Source: Vibrio maerlii
GTDB taxonomy: Bacteria; Pseudomonadota; Gammaproteobacteria; Enterobacterales; Vibrionaceae
NCBI RefSeq assembly: GCF_003415655.1
Contig: NZ_QRHC01000004.1
Location: 62,001 to 126,000 of the forward strand
DNA: 64,000 bases
Direction of reading: 5' to 3'
This document shows positions 27,155 through 36,004 of the stretch, piece by piece. The notes beneath the pieces were generated by a model. The model was given only the letters and a program-made list of their open reading frames with translations. It ran no database searches and had not been told where the DNA came from. A program made the position numbers and the translations under genes. Each line of letters begins with the position of its first letter. Within the stretch, counting starts at the first letter, position 1.

Positions 27155-27685
27155 TTATCGCCCGAGCATGCGGCTAATCGTACCGTCTTTATCAATCACC
27201 TGATGCTTGATAGCACCAAGCACATGCAGAGCAAATACCGCGATGATAATGTTCACAGATGTACCATGAATCGCGCTACCGATTTGCTGTAGTGTCTCGA
27301 TCTTTTCGCCTTTAGCAATAAGGTCGAAGCCAAATACAGCAATGCCATGTCCACCACCTACGCTCATTGCGATTCCTGAGATCGGCATTGCAATGGTTGC
27401 TAATAATAGAATCCCATGAACTGCGTGGGCGATTTTCTCCTGCCATGCTGGTGGTTCACCAATTGTAGGTAAATTCCCTTCCTTGATGCGCCAAAGCAAG
27501 CGAATCGAAGCGACTACAAGAATGATGACACCAAAGGATTTGTGGTACGCAAGCAGTTCAAATTTTTCAGGGCTTCGCTCCATACCGGCTACGATATAAC
27601 CTGCGATAAAGGTGCCGATGAAAAGCAGTCCGGTAACCCAGTGTAATAATATGGTTTGACGTGTTAGAGGCTGATATGACTTCAT
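27155..27685 (-). CDS. Cytochrome b561 family protein
   Basis: 176 residues with four predicted membrane helices and conserved heme-ligand histidines: LLHWVTG at residue 15, AYHKSFG near residue 47, AHAVHGILL near residue 88 and FALHVLGAIKHQV near residue 153. It fits the bacterial YodB/CybB-type di-heme b561 proteins that pass electrons across the inner membrane; superoxide or quinone-linked roles have been reported for the family. No operon partner is evident. Confidence 0.9.
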   Translation of the reverse strand: MKSYQPLTRQTILLHWVTGLLFIGTFIAGYIVAGMERSPEKFELLAYHKSFGVIILVVASIRLLWRIKEGNLPTIGEPPAWQEKIAHAVHGILLLATIAMPISGIAMSVGGGHGIAVFGFDLIAKGEKIETLQQIGSAIHGTSVNIIIAVFALHVLGAIKHQVIDKDGTISRMLGR

Positions 27686-27783
27686 TGTTATTCACTAATT
27701 ACTGTTGAAATTATGTTTCATATTACCCAATAAATGTTACCAATTAAAATTGCAGCCAACGTAAAGCTTTGTAAAGATGAGAA

Positions 27784-27813
27784 AAGCGCCATCCGGTCTT
27801 CCGAATAGCGCTT
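27784..27813 (-). terminator. Terminator after the prolyl-aminopeptidase-like gene
   Basis: AAGCGC-TATTCGG / CCGGATG-GCGCTT imperfect stem on the minus strand followed by TTC. Confidence 0.6.
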
Positions 27814-27831
27814 GATTCTAATTTTTTAAGA

Positions 27832-29127
27832 TTACACCAATGTCGCAGCCGTTTGGTTACCCATTGCGATCAATCTATCTAAGATCTTTTCTCCGTCGGC
27901 ACGTAGTCCGTTGTGTTCATACTCGTTGGTAATCCATGCTTTAGCATTCGGTATTTTCGCTAACGTCTCACGACTCAAGTCCATTTCTACGAACATGTCA
28001 TCGGCATAGACGGCGCAACTTACAGGCACCTTGTTTTTGCCAAGTTGCTCTGCGTGGTACAAGTCACTCCAGTCAGCGCGGGCTGCGAGCAATTCAGCGG
28101 CCTCTTTCAGTGGTTGTAGGTTTGTGTATTGGTCGAACATCCAAGGGAACACCATCTCACCAGTGAAGTAGAAAGATTGACCGGTTTGGTAATTGAACTC
28201 AGTGTAGCTCTGGCGGACTCGATGGGCACTCCACTTAGAGGCAAAGTCCTGGCAGTAAATGGATTCGTGTAGCAAAGCGTAGATAGGGTTAGTCTGAAAA
28301 CCTTGCTCCATCAGCATGTTATTTAGGAACTCATAACGGAGTTGTTTATCACCGTTAATAGTGACAAATGCGTTTTCTAACGCGTAGTAAGTCGGTAGGA
28401 AGGTGTCGCTCATGCCAAAGTTAATACCGATTTGCTGGAATTGCTCGACAGTGAAGCGCTGTCCGTTAGGTAAATACTCTTCATTCTGGCTCAAATGGTC
28501 GGCAATCTCCTGACACATTGATTGTGCCTGAGGAAACTGGGCGAAAAACGCTTCGTTCTTTTGTTTGGTGCGCTTGAACGTTGCTTGATACACGTCATCA
28601 GGGTGGCGAGATATAGATGGAACACCACCGGTAATAAAGCTGCGTGAAAGGCTTTCTGGAAACATAGAAAGGTACGTCAGCGAACAAAAACCGCCAAAGC
28701 TTTGACCCAGAATAGCCCATTGTTTTACGCCAAACTGCTCACGAATTAATTCTGCATCACGAACTATGTTGTCGGCTCTAAAGTGCGATAGGTACTCAGC
28801 TTGCTCAGCTGGAGATAATCCTGCCAATGTTTGGTGCGAGATGACGCTGCTGTTTCCAGTGCCCCGTTGGTCAAGGAGTAAGACACGGTATTCTTGAGTT
28901 GCGCGCTTAATCCAGCCGCTATTACCATTTTGTCTTGGTGAAGGGAAACCAGGACCACCTTGAAAGAAGACTAACCATGGTTTGTTTGAGTCCGTATCAC
29001 CAGACAATCGAACTTCACGAGCAAAGACTTCAATAGAGCCTTTCCCTGGATTGGAATAGTCGAGTGGGGCGGTAAAATAATGTGGTTGAAAAAAGAGTCC
29101 GTTGTCGGTGAAGGAAGTCGCGTTCAA
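27832..29127 (-). CDS. Alpha/beta hydrolase, prolyl aminopeptidase-like (S33)
   Basis: 431 residues, cytosolic. The WLVFFQGGPGFPSPR oxyanion motif near residue 52, the LLLDQRGTGNS segment and the nucleophile elbow GQSFGGF near residue 145 match family S33 proline iminopeptidases of the longer type. A late Asp (YADDMFVE) and His (YEHNGLRA) complete the triad. The start is a TTG preceded by AAGGAC at good spacing; no internal ATG would keep the first domain. It should release N-terminal proline from peptides. Confidence 0.85.
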   Translation of the reverse strand: MNATSFTDNGLFFQPHYFTAPLDYSNPGKGSIEVFAREVRLSGDTDSNKPWLVFFQGGPGFPSPRQNGNSGWIKRATQEYRVLLLDQRGTGNSSVISHQTLAGLSPAEQAEYLSHFRADNIVRDAELIREQFGVKQWAILGQSFGGFCSLTYLSMFPESLSRSFITGGVPSISRHPDDVYQATFKRTKQKNEAFFAQFPQAQSMCQEIADHLSQNEEYLPNGQRFTVEQFQQIGINFGMSDTFLPTYYALENAFVTINGDKQLRYEFLNNMLMEQGFQTNPIYALLHESIYCQDFASKWSAHRVRQSYTEFNYQTGQSFYFTGEMVFPWMFDQYTNLQPLKEAAELLAARADWSDLYHAEQLGKNKVPVSCAVYADDMFVEMDLSRETLAKIPNAKAWITNEYEHNGLRADGEKILDRLIAMGNQTAATLV

Positions 29128-29325
29128 AGTGGTGTCCTTGTGTTGAGCCGTTCGCTTTTACGATTATTGTTATTAAATCATGTCAGTACTTTACGCGGGT
29201 TTGAGCATTTCACCAAGTGATGCTTGAACTGCAAAATAAAGTCGTTAATCCTGATTGACCATATGGAACTCAAAGGCGCATTATAAGTCCAACCCATGTT
29301 CATTAATCGTTATATAGGATTACGA

Positions 29326-30051
29326 GTGAAAAAACTCAAAGCATTAGCCGTTGCGTTATCGTTCGCAGCGTTAAGCACTGCGAGCATTAATGTGTATGCA
29401 GAGACACAAGAACAGAAGATTGCCGAGATTCAACAGTTACTAAAAAAACACCCAGAAGTTGTTGATAGTCTCCATCAAAGTCTTACATCTTACTCTGCTC
29501 AACAACTTGGCGTTAAAGCGACGCTAGATAACTACAACGAGCACATGATAAGTCCTGCTCACAGTTTTCTTGGCCAGGCTGACAACCCTGAGCTCGTTAT
29601 CTATAACGTGACCGATTACAACTGCCCATTCTGTAAGAAGCTCGATGTTGCACTCGAAGAGCTCGTTGCAGAGTATCCGAATGTGAAAGTGGTGAATATT
29701 TATACGCCCCTTAAAGAACGCACAACCTCTTTGGATTACACCACAGCAAGTTTTGCGCTGAATGTGTGGAAGGAAGCTCCAGAGAAGTTTGCTAGTGTGC
29801 ATGAGATGTTGCTGAAGAAGCGCGGTAAGCACACTAAAGCATCGTTAGAATCTATTGCTTACGAGACAGACACTAATTATCAATTGGTTCAGTCAAATGA
29901 TGCTGACCGATTGCTGGCAACGAACTACCAAATGTTCATGGATTTAGGCTTACGAGGCACACCGGCGATGATCATGAATGGTGAGATTATTCCAGGTTAC
30001 CTACCTTACGACGAGCTTGAGCAGGTAGTTGAGAAGCAGCTCGCGAACTAA
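29326..30051 (+). CDS. DsbA-like thiol oxidoreductase, periplasmic
   Basis: 241 residues. I chose the GTG at 29326: AGGAT precedes it at five bases and it opens a clean signal peptide (KKLKALAVALSFAALSTAS, cleaved near VYA). An in-frame ATG ten codons upstream has no ribosome site. The thioredoxin-fold active site is NCPFC near residue 98, and a cis-Pro loop (LRGTPAMIMNG) lies near residue 220. A helical N-terminal extension precedes the catalytic domain, as in the Com1/ScsC-like group of disulfide enzymes. The partner DsbB or DsbD is not in the window. Confidence 0.88.
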   Translation: MKKLKALAVALSFAALSTASINVYAETQEQKIAEIQQLLKKHPEVVDSLHQSLTSYSAQQLGVKATLDNYNEHMISPAHSFLGQADNPELVIYNVTDYNCPFCKKLDVALEELVAEYPNVKVVNIYTPLKERTTSLDYTTASFALNVWKEAPEKFASVHEMLLKKRGKHTKASLESIAYETDTNYQLVQSNDADRLLATNYQMFMDLGLRGTPAMIMNGEIIPGYLPYDELEQVVEKQLAN

Positions 30052-30059
30052 CGTCACTA

Positions 30060-30323
30060 GGGTCTGTTGACCTTTCGTGGTTAAATTTTGTTCGAGATAA
30101 AATCGTTTTAGGCGCGGCAAGGGGGGTGTAGCCTAGTCATTCTAAGTAAATACCCCTTAACAAAGCATAAAACGATTTTAGCCGAACCCTTCGGGCAGCG
30201 TTTGTGCTTCATTTCCACTGCGTTATCGGCTTCTCATGTAGGCTAGCTACACATCAAAGCCTCTGCCTTGTGGAAATTTTCCACAAACTGCTGCAAAAAC
30301 CAGCTCGAAAGGTCAACAGACCC
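30060..30323. mobile_element. MITE (non-autonomous, 264 bp, 18-bp terminal inverted repeats)
   Basis: Ends GGGTCTGTTGACCTTTCG (30060-30077) and its exact complement (30306-30323). Both ends are flanked by TA, making CTAGGG...CCCTAG, which fits a TA target duplication as used by IS5/IS427-type elements. A second internal inverted repeat (TAAAATCGTTTTA near 30100 and its complement near 30168) adds fold-back potential. There is no open reading frame of note, so it would need a transposase in trans. It sits right after the DsbA-like gene. Confidence 0.82.
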
Positions 30324-30370
30324 TAGTTGTCTGGTACAAAGCTCAAACCGTCTCTAACACAGATCGCAGA

Positions 30371-30406
30371 AAAGCCCTTCAGTAATCATTTACCGAAGGG
30401 CTTTTT
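30371..30406. terminator. Bidirectional terminator between MITE and ABC ATPase gene
   Basis: AAAGCCCTTC / GAAGGGCTTT with a 14-base loop that can extend the stem, and T-runs on both strands. It serves the leftward ABC operon ending at 30422. Confidence 0.75.
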
Positions 30407-30421
30407 AGTTGGTGCGGATAG

Positions 30422-31510
30422 CTACATTCTTTCTGTTGTATTGGTATCAAAGATAGAACAGCGCTTGGCGTCGATGTTCACTTTCACCGTCTCACCAACA
30501 TTTAACTCATGCTCTGAAGTTGTTCGGTGGGAAAGGGTGTGTTGTGCAGTAAATCGTGTCCAAACCAAGGTGTCTGAGCCCATTGGTTCGACGAGTTCGA
30601 CAAGACCGTCAATGATGTTTGTGTCGTCGTCGCTCTGCGAAATCGTTAGGTGCTCAGGACGAATACCCAACGTCACTTCTGCACCATGAGTTGGAATTTG
30701 ACTAAATGGATATTCAGTCACATCGATATCAAGCTCTGCAGATTGGAAGCGGACAACACCATCATTCACGTTCAGTGTACCTTCAATACAGTTCATCGCT
30801 GGTGAACCAAGGAATGTGGCAACAAACAGATTTTGGGGTTTGTTGTACACATTGTGCGGCGTATCTAGCTGTTGAATGATGCCATCTTTCATTACCGCAA
30901 TGCGATCTGCTAACGTTAGCGCTTCAATCTGATCGTGCGTTACGTAAATCATGGTTGAGTTCAGCGTTTTATGGAGCTTTTTGATTTCCAATCGCAGCTC
31001 TGCTCGCAGCTTGGCATCCAGATTAGAGAGTGGTTCATCAAATAGGTAGATGTCCGCATCACGCACAAGTGCACGGCCAATGGCGACGCGTTGACGTTGA
31101 CCACCCGATAAAGCCGAAGGTTTACGTTTTAGTAATGGTTCTAGCTGAAGAAGCTTAGCGGCCCACGCGACTTTTTTATCGATGGTAGCCTTGTCGACAC
31201 CTGCGATTCTCAATCCAAATGACATATTCTTCTCTACTGTCATCGTTGGATAGAGCGCATAGGATTGGAATACCATGCCTATTCCGCGATCTTTCGGGTC
31301 AGCCCAAGTTACGTCTTTGCCATCAAAGTGGATAGAGCCACCACTGGTATCAATTAACCCACCGATAGCGTTGAGTAATGTCGATTTACCGCAGCCAGAT
31401 GGACCAAGCAATACCAAGAACTCACCGTCGTCGATAGCAAGGTCGAGTTGATTCACAATCTTGGTGGTTTCGTAGCTGATGTCGAGTTTGCTGATATTTA
31501 CGATACCCAT
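30422..31510 (-). CDS. ABC sugar importer ATP-binding protein (UgpC/MsmK type), cellobionate cluster
   Basis: 362 residues. Walker [23 protein letters not shown]-loop, [14 protein letters not shown] signature, [17 protein letters not shown] and VTHDQIEALTLAD are complete, with a C-terminal MalK-like regulatory domain (LGIRPEHL). It is the last gene of the leftward importer operon. AAGGA lies before the ATG. Confidence 0.95.
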   Translation of the reverse strand: MGIVNISKLDISYETTKIVNQLDLAIDDGEFLVLLGPSGCGKSTLLNAIGGLIDTSGGSIHFDGKDVTWADPKDRGIGMVFQSYALYPTMTVEKNMSFGLRIAGVDKATIDKKVAWAAKLLQLEPLLKRKPSALSGGQRQRVAIGRALVRDADIYLFDEPLSNLDAKLRAELRLEIKKLHKTLNSTMIYVTHDQIEALTLADRIAVMKDGIIQQLDTPHNVYNKPQNLFVATFLGSPAMNCIEGTLNVNDGVVRFQSAELDIDVTEYPFSQIPTHGAEVTLGIRPEHLTISQSDDDTNIIDGLVELVEPMGSDTLVWTRFTAQHTLSHRTTSEHELNVGETVKVNIDAKRCSIFDTNTTERM

Positions 31511-31514
31511 AGAA

Positions 31515-32423
31515 TTATCCTTTTACTGCGCCAGATGCGATACCACGAACAAACCAGCGTCCTGATGCGACGTAAATGATCAGCGGTACAAGTGATGTAA
31601 GAATGGTAGCGGCCATATTGACGTTGTAGGCACGCTCACCCGTTGTGGTATTAACAATGTTATTCAGTTGAACGGTCATTGGTAGGTTGTCGTTACCGGC
31701 AAACACTAAACCAATTAGGAAGTCATTCCAGATGTTAGTCACCTGCATGATCACCGCTACGATGATAATAGGCACCGACATCGGAAGCATGATGGTGAAG
31801 AACACCTTAAAGAAGCCGGCACCATCGATACGTGCCGCGTTGAATAGCTCCATTGGCAGCGTGCTATAGTAGTTGCGGAAAAGCAGTGTCATGATCGGCA
31901 TGCCGAAGATAACGTGAGAAACTACAACCCCTGTTAGCGTGCCGTAGATCCCGATGTCGGCATAAACGCGAATTAATGGGTAGATGAAGACTTGGTATGG
32001 AATAAACGCCCCTAGAAGCAGACAAGCAAATAGGATATTCGCACCCTTGATGCGCCAGAAGGAAAGCGCATAGCCATTGATAGCACCAAACAGCACTGAA
32101 ATAACTACGCTCGGAATCAAGATGCGAACTGAATTCCAGAAACCAACTTGTAGACCATTACATTCCAATCCTGTACAAGCACTGCTCCATGCCACTTTCC
32201 ATGCATCCCAGGTGAAGTTTTGTGGCAGTGCAAAGATAGATGAAAGTCGGATCTCTTCGAGCTCTTTAAATGATGTCACCAACATCACATAGAGTGGCAG
32301 CAAAAAGAACAGTGCTGTTACGATGAGGAAACCGTAAACACCAACCCGTCCCCAACGAGCCTTAACAGAAACCGGGCGTTTAGTCGCAGCAGCTGACATT
32401 GTAGGTGATAGTGTCGTAGACAT
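31515..32423 (-). CDS. ABC sugar importer permease (MalG-like), cellobionate cluster
   Basis: 302 residues, about six membrane helices, EAA loop LFNAARIDGAGFFKVFFTIMLP. The pair of Cys in the periplasmic loop (CTGLECNGLQ near residue 83) is unusual and may form a disulfide. The start lies three bases after the upstream permease stop, so the two are coupled. Confidence 0.93.
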   Translation of the reverse strand: MSTTLSPTMSAAATKRPVSVKARWGRVGVYGFLIVTALFFLLPLYVMLVTSFKELEEIRLSSIFALPQNFTWDAWKVAWSSACTGLECNGLQVGFWNSVRILIPSVVISVLFGAINGYALSFWRIKGANILFACLLLGAFIPYQVFIYPLIRVYADIGIYGTLTGVVVSHVIFGMPIMTLLFRNYYSTLPMELFNAARIDGAGFFKVFFTIMLPMSVPIIIVAVIMQVTNIWNDFLIGLVFAGNDNLPMTVQLNNIVNTTTGERAYNVNMAATILTSLVPLIIYVASGRWFVRGIASGAVKG

Positions 32424-32426
32424 AAG

Positions 32427-33320
32427 TTACCTACCTTGCTTCTTGATGTAGTTGGAGTAGATGAACGGTGCAATTAAGCACAGTACGGTAGTGAGCATAA
32501 CAGTTGATGCTGCGGTTGCTAGACCGATGTTGGCGCGTTCGAACAAGTTATCCATGATGAACTTAGCCGGAACTTCACTTGCGACACCAGGACCACCACC
32601 TGTCATTGCTACCACAACGTCATACATCTTAATAATACTGATCGAAAGCAGAACCACAGTGGTGATGATCATTGGTCTAAGCATTGGCAAGATGATGCTA
32701 ATGTAGACACGCCATGTCGGGATGCCATCGATCTTGGTTGCTTTCCAAAGGTCGTCATCAATGCCACGTAAACCCGCCAGTAGCAAAGCCATGACCAGTC
32801 CAGCACCTTGCCATACTGCTGCTATGATTACGGTGTAGAGCACCATATTAGGGTCAACAATCCAATCAAAGGTAAAGGACTCCCAACCGAGTGAGTTGAC
32901 TGCTTTTTGAATGCCCAGTTGAGGGTTGAAAATCCACTGCCAAACAAGGCCGGTTACGATGAACGACATCGCATAAGGGAAAAGAAATACGGTTCTGAAA
33001 AAGCTCTCAGCCTTGATTTTCTGGTCGATAAAGACTGAAAGTAGAAAACCTAAGATGAAACAGATAGCGAGAAATAGGAACGCAATGATCAATAGGTTTT
33101 CTAATGATGTTATCCAACGCGAAGTGGTAAACAAGCGTTCATATTGTGCAAAGCCAACGAAGTCACTCTTTGGCAGCATTCGAGAGCTAGAAAAGGATAA
33201 TCGCACTGACCAAAACATGGTGCCCATGTAGGCAATCATCACGGTCAATGCCATTGGTAAAATGGCCATATAGGCAAGTGCGTTTCGCTTGAGGTGTCTT
33301 TGCACTGCGGCGACATTCAT
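32427..33320 (-). CDS. ABC sugar importer permease (MalF-like), cellobionate cluster
   Basis: 297 residues from MNVAAVQRH. AAGGAG stands seven bases before this ATG, whereas the in-frame ATG 12 codons upstream has no ribosome site. About six membrane helices; EAA-type loop LWKATKIDGIPTWRVYISIILPML. It follows the binding-protein gene after a palindromic repeat (33365-33443). Confidence 0.92.
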   Translation of the reverse strand: MNVAAVQRHLKRNALAYMAILPMALTVMIAYMGTMFWSVRLSFSSSRMLPKSDFVGFAQYERLFTTSRWITSLENLLIIAFLFLAICFILGFLLSVFIDQKIKAESFFRTVFLFPYAMSFIVTGLVWQWIFNPQLGIQKAVNSLGWESFTFDWIVDPNMVLYTVIIAAVWQGAGLVMALLLAGLRGIDDDLWKATKIDGIPTWRVYISIILPMLRPMIITTVVLLSISIIKMYDVVVAMTGGGPGVASEVPAKFIMDNLFERANIGLATAASTVMLTTVLCLIAPFIYSNYIKKQGR

Positions 33321-33364
33321 GGATGCACTCCTTAGTAATTCAGAGAGGGGAGTCATTCATTGAA

Positions 33365-33443
33365 GAGGCACTATACTATTCATGCTTGAATTGGCTTGTT
33401 ACTGGCTGCAAATCCAAGTCCTTTAGTAGAGTATTAGTGCCTC
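33365..33443. repeat. Intergenic palindromic repeat, copy B (Vibrio REP-like)
   Basis: 79 bp with outer arms GAGGCACTA / TAGTGCCTC and inner motifs TTCATGCTTGAAT and GGCTGCAAATCCAA that also occur, in the same order, in copy A at 2202-2329. It lies between the binding-protein and permease genes, where a hairpin would protect the binding-protein message. Confidence 0.65.
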
Positions 33444-33461
33444 CATGAAGTGGGTTAACGC

Positions 33462-34688
33462 TTAGTCACGAAGCGCTTGAGCAAAGATCGTTACGGCTCT
33501 GTCAGTCGACATATCTTGTGCGTTCCAAACTTCGGTTACTGCGTCTTTCAAAGAACCGTACAGGTACTCTTCCATTAGCATTGAACCATCAGGAACCTGA
33601 CGTTCTGCTACTTTCAGGATCTCGGCACCTTTCTGTGCACAAATGTCCATGCTTGATACGTCGATATCGGTACGTACTGGGATAGAACCTTTCAGGTTGT
33701 TGAACTTCACCTGAGTCTCTGGACTTAGCATGGACTCAACAAGTTTTTGCTGAGCGGCAATTTGTTGGCTGTCATCGGTTTTAGGGAATACGAAAACATC
33801 GCCACCAACAATATAGAGAGAGTCATCACCTAGACCAGGGAAACAACCGTAATCTTGGCCCGGTACCTTATTAGCTTGGGTAAATTCACCTTTTGCCCAA
33901 TCTCCCATAATCTGAATACCCGCCTTGTCGTTAATCACGAGGCTCGTTGTATCATTCCAGTTACGACCCGGAGAGCCAGCATCAACGTATGGTTTCAGTT
34001 TCAAGAAGGTATCGACGACTTCTCTGAATTCCGCTGAGTTTAGTGTTTCAGTGTCGCGTTTACCTAGAGCATCTAAGTAGAGTTGCTTGCCGCCTACGTT
34101 GCTCAGCACTGTTGCGAACAGTAGATTTTCTTGCCAGTTTTGGCCACCTAATGCGAGTGGGGTATAGCCAGCAGCTTTAACTTTATCTAGCGTCGCAAAG
34201 AGCTCTTCAGTCGTTTGTGGCTCTTTATCAACACCTGCTTTCTCAAATACTTCTTTTGAGTACCAGAACCACCCCGGCATGTGAATGTTCACAGGTGCTG
34301 CATAGAAGTGGCCATCAACTTTGATAGCATTCAGCGTTGGCGCTGGAAGGATCTCTTCCCAGTTGTTTGCTTTTGCTACTGCATCAATGTTGTTCAACAT
34401 ATCTTCTGCAATCATCTCGTGGTATTGCTGAGAAGTGTTAAACAGTGCAGCTGTTGTCGGGGAGCCACCAATCATACGGTTGATTGCCGCACTTCGAGCG
34501 TTTGAACCACCCGCTACAGCGCTATCTTTCCATTTACCACCATCTGCTTCATAGGACTCTGCGAGAACCTGAATCGCTGCTGATTCACCACCTGAAGTCC
34601 ACCAGTGCATAACTTCGGCTTCTTCCTTAGCAATAACAGGAGAGGTGACAAGGGCAATGGCAGCAGCCAGAGTAAGTTTCTTGATCAT
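33462..34688 (-). CDS. ABC sugar importer periplasmic binding protein, cellobionate cluster
   Basis: 408 residues from MIKKLTLAAAIALVTSPVIA, a normal signal peptide; a longer in-frame reading to 34745 would bury it. The mature protein has a CUT1-type solute-binding fold (VMHWWTSGGESAAIQVLAE; NIHMPGWFWYSKEVFEKAG; IMGDWAKGEFTQ). Similar proteins bind hexoses and disaccharides. Being divergent from a GH94 phosphorylase and gluconokinase, it most likely binds cellobionate or another glucosyl-aldonate (inference). Confidence 0.9.
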   Translation of the reverse strand: MIKKLTLAAAIALVTSPVIAKEEAEVMHWWTSGGESAAIQVLAESYEADGGKWKDSAVAGGSNARSAAINRMIGGSPTTAALFNTSQQYHEMIAEDMLNNIDAVAKANNWEEILPAPTLNAIKVDGHFYAAPVNIHMPGWFWYSKEVFEKAGVDKEPQTTEELFATLDKVKAAGYTPLALGGQNWQENLLFATVLSNVGGKQLYLDALGKRDTETLNSAEFREVVDTFLKLKPYVDAGSPGRNWNDTTSLVINDKAGIQIMGDWAKGEFTQANKVPGQDYGCFPGLGDDSLYIVGGDVFVFPKTDDSQQIAAQQKLVESMLSPETQVKFNNLKGSIPVRTDIDVSSMDICAQKGAEILKVAERQVPDGSMLMEEYLYGSLKDAVTEVWNAQDMSTDRAVTIFAQALRD

Positions 34689-34761
34689 GTTGGTACCTAT
34701 TGTGTTCGTTATTGTGCCTTTTGGGTATGAGTTAACTGGAATCATAATTGTTATATATAAT

Positions 34762-34777
34762 TTGGAATCGATTCCAA
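34762..34777. promoter_or_regulatory. LacI-type operator of the cellobionate cluster
   Basis: Perfect 16-bp palindrome TTGGAATCGATTCCAA with a central CG, in the gap between the divergent importer and lacI-GH94-gntK units, 74 bp before the binding-protein start. Confidence 0.75.
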
Positions 34778-34962
34778 TTGATTAATTTTATAGCGCTGTA
34801 ATTCGTTTCGATCTAGCGTTTTTTTGAGCAATATTTAAACATGAGCAGTTGATCACGAATCTATGCTTTCACCAAAAATAGTCAAAAAAAGGCTGTGAAT
34901 CGTTGTTTTATCGCCCTAATATGAAATAAAGAGATGGAAAATGATTAACTTGGTAATGATTA

Positions 34963-35967
34963 ATGGCAACAATTAAAGATGTGGCGAAACTGGCTGGAGT
35001 TGGTGTTGGAACTGTTTCCAGATACTTGTCCGGCAATGCGTCGATATCGGCAAAATCAGGTGAGAAAGTCGCTGCGGCGATGGCGGAGCTAAATTACCGC
35101 CCAAACAGCATGGCGCGCTCGTTGTCGTCCAAGCGTTCAAACATCGTCGGTCTATGGGTGCCCTCATTTTCTGGTTCATTCCATCGAAAAATGCTGCAAA
35201 CCATTGAGCGAGAACTTCGTAAGCGTGATAAGCATATTATTCTCGCTAATGCTGAAGATGCCAAAAATGATGCTGAACGCATAGCGTGTCTTGATTACTT
35301 GATTGAGCGCGATTGCGACGGGATTTTAATGTCGTGTCCTGAGCTTTCAGTGATCGAGCTTGCCAAGATTGAAGCTCGCTTTCCAAAGGTTGTGTTCATC
35401 AACCGTGATATTGAAGACCTATTAGAGAAGACGTTCTGTGCAAACCACTACCAAGGCGGTCGATTGGCTGCAGAACACTTGATTGAACTAGGCCACAAAG
35501 AAATTGCTGTCGTAACTGGGCGAATGACTGCGCAAGATGCGTTAAGTCGTCATCAGGGCTTTATTGAGAGGTTGGCTGAAGAGGGTATCACCGTTCATCC
35601 AGATCTCATTGAGTCCGGTGGTTATAGCTTTCAGCAAGGTCGAGACGCAACGCTCCGACTTCTCGATAAAGATCCATCCTTCACCGCGATATTTTGCGGA
35701 AATGACAACAGTGCGATGGCGGCGATCTCAACGCTAAACGAGCAAGGGTTGCAGGTCGGTAAACAAGTATCAGTGATAGGGTACGATGATATTGATCTGC
35801 CCGAGTACACCTCTCCAGCAATGACCAGTGTACACATTCCACTAGAAGAGATTTCTACCAATGCTTGCCATCAGATTTTGAACATGTGTTATGGCGAGTC
35901 TTTACCAGTAAGAACACGTTTTGAGCCAACTCTATCTGTGCGCGGCTCAACGCATTCGATTAAGTAA
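34963..35967 (+). CDS. LacI-family transcriptional regulator, cellobionate cluster
   Basis: 334 residues. The N-terminal helix-turn-helix (ATIKDVAKLAGVGVGTVSRY), hinge (YRPNSMARSLSSKRSNIVG) and periplasmic-binding-like effector domain are complete (CDGILMSCPEL; FINRDI; AIFCGNDNSAMAA; VIGYDDIDLPEY). It heads the rightward operon with the GH94 and gluconokinase genes and probably represses both divergent transcripts through the TTGGAATCGATTCCAA palindrome. Effector inferred to be cellobionate or gluconate. Confidence 0.94.
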   Translation: MATIKDVAKLAGVGVGTVSRYLSGNASISAKSGEKVAAAMAELNYRPNSMARSLSSKRSNIVGLWVPSFSGSFHRKMLQTIERELRKRDKHIILANAEDAKNDAERIACLDYLIERDCDGILMSCPELSVIELAKIEARFPKVVFINRDIEDLLEKTFCANHYQGGRLAAEHLIELGHKEIAVVTGRMTAQDALSRHQGFIERLAEEGITVHPDLIESGGYSFQQGRDATLRLLDKDPSFTAIFCGNDNSAMAAISTLNEQGLQVGKQVSVIGYDDIDLPEYTSPAMTSVHIPLEEISTNACHQILNMCYGESLPVRTRFEPTLSVRGSTHSIK

Positions 35968-36004
35968 TTGATTTTAAAACTGCAGTATTTCAGAGGGCTA
36001 TTGA

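Noticed and set aside
30060..30323. Possible intact insertion sequence
   Set aside because: Only 264 bp with no transposase frame; therefore called a MITE.
34945..34956. TTAACTTGGTAA before the second lacI gene, similar to the ROK-type operator core
   Set aside because: Only the left half and centre match; the right arm is broken and there is no extended dyad, and it lies where the ribosome site of the gene should be.
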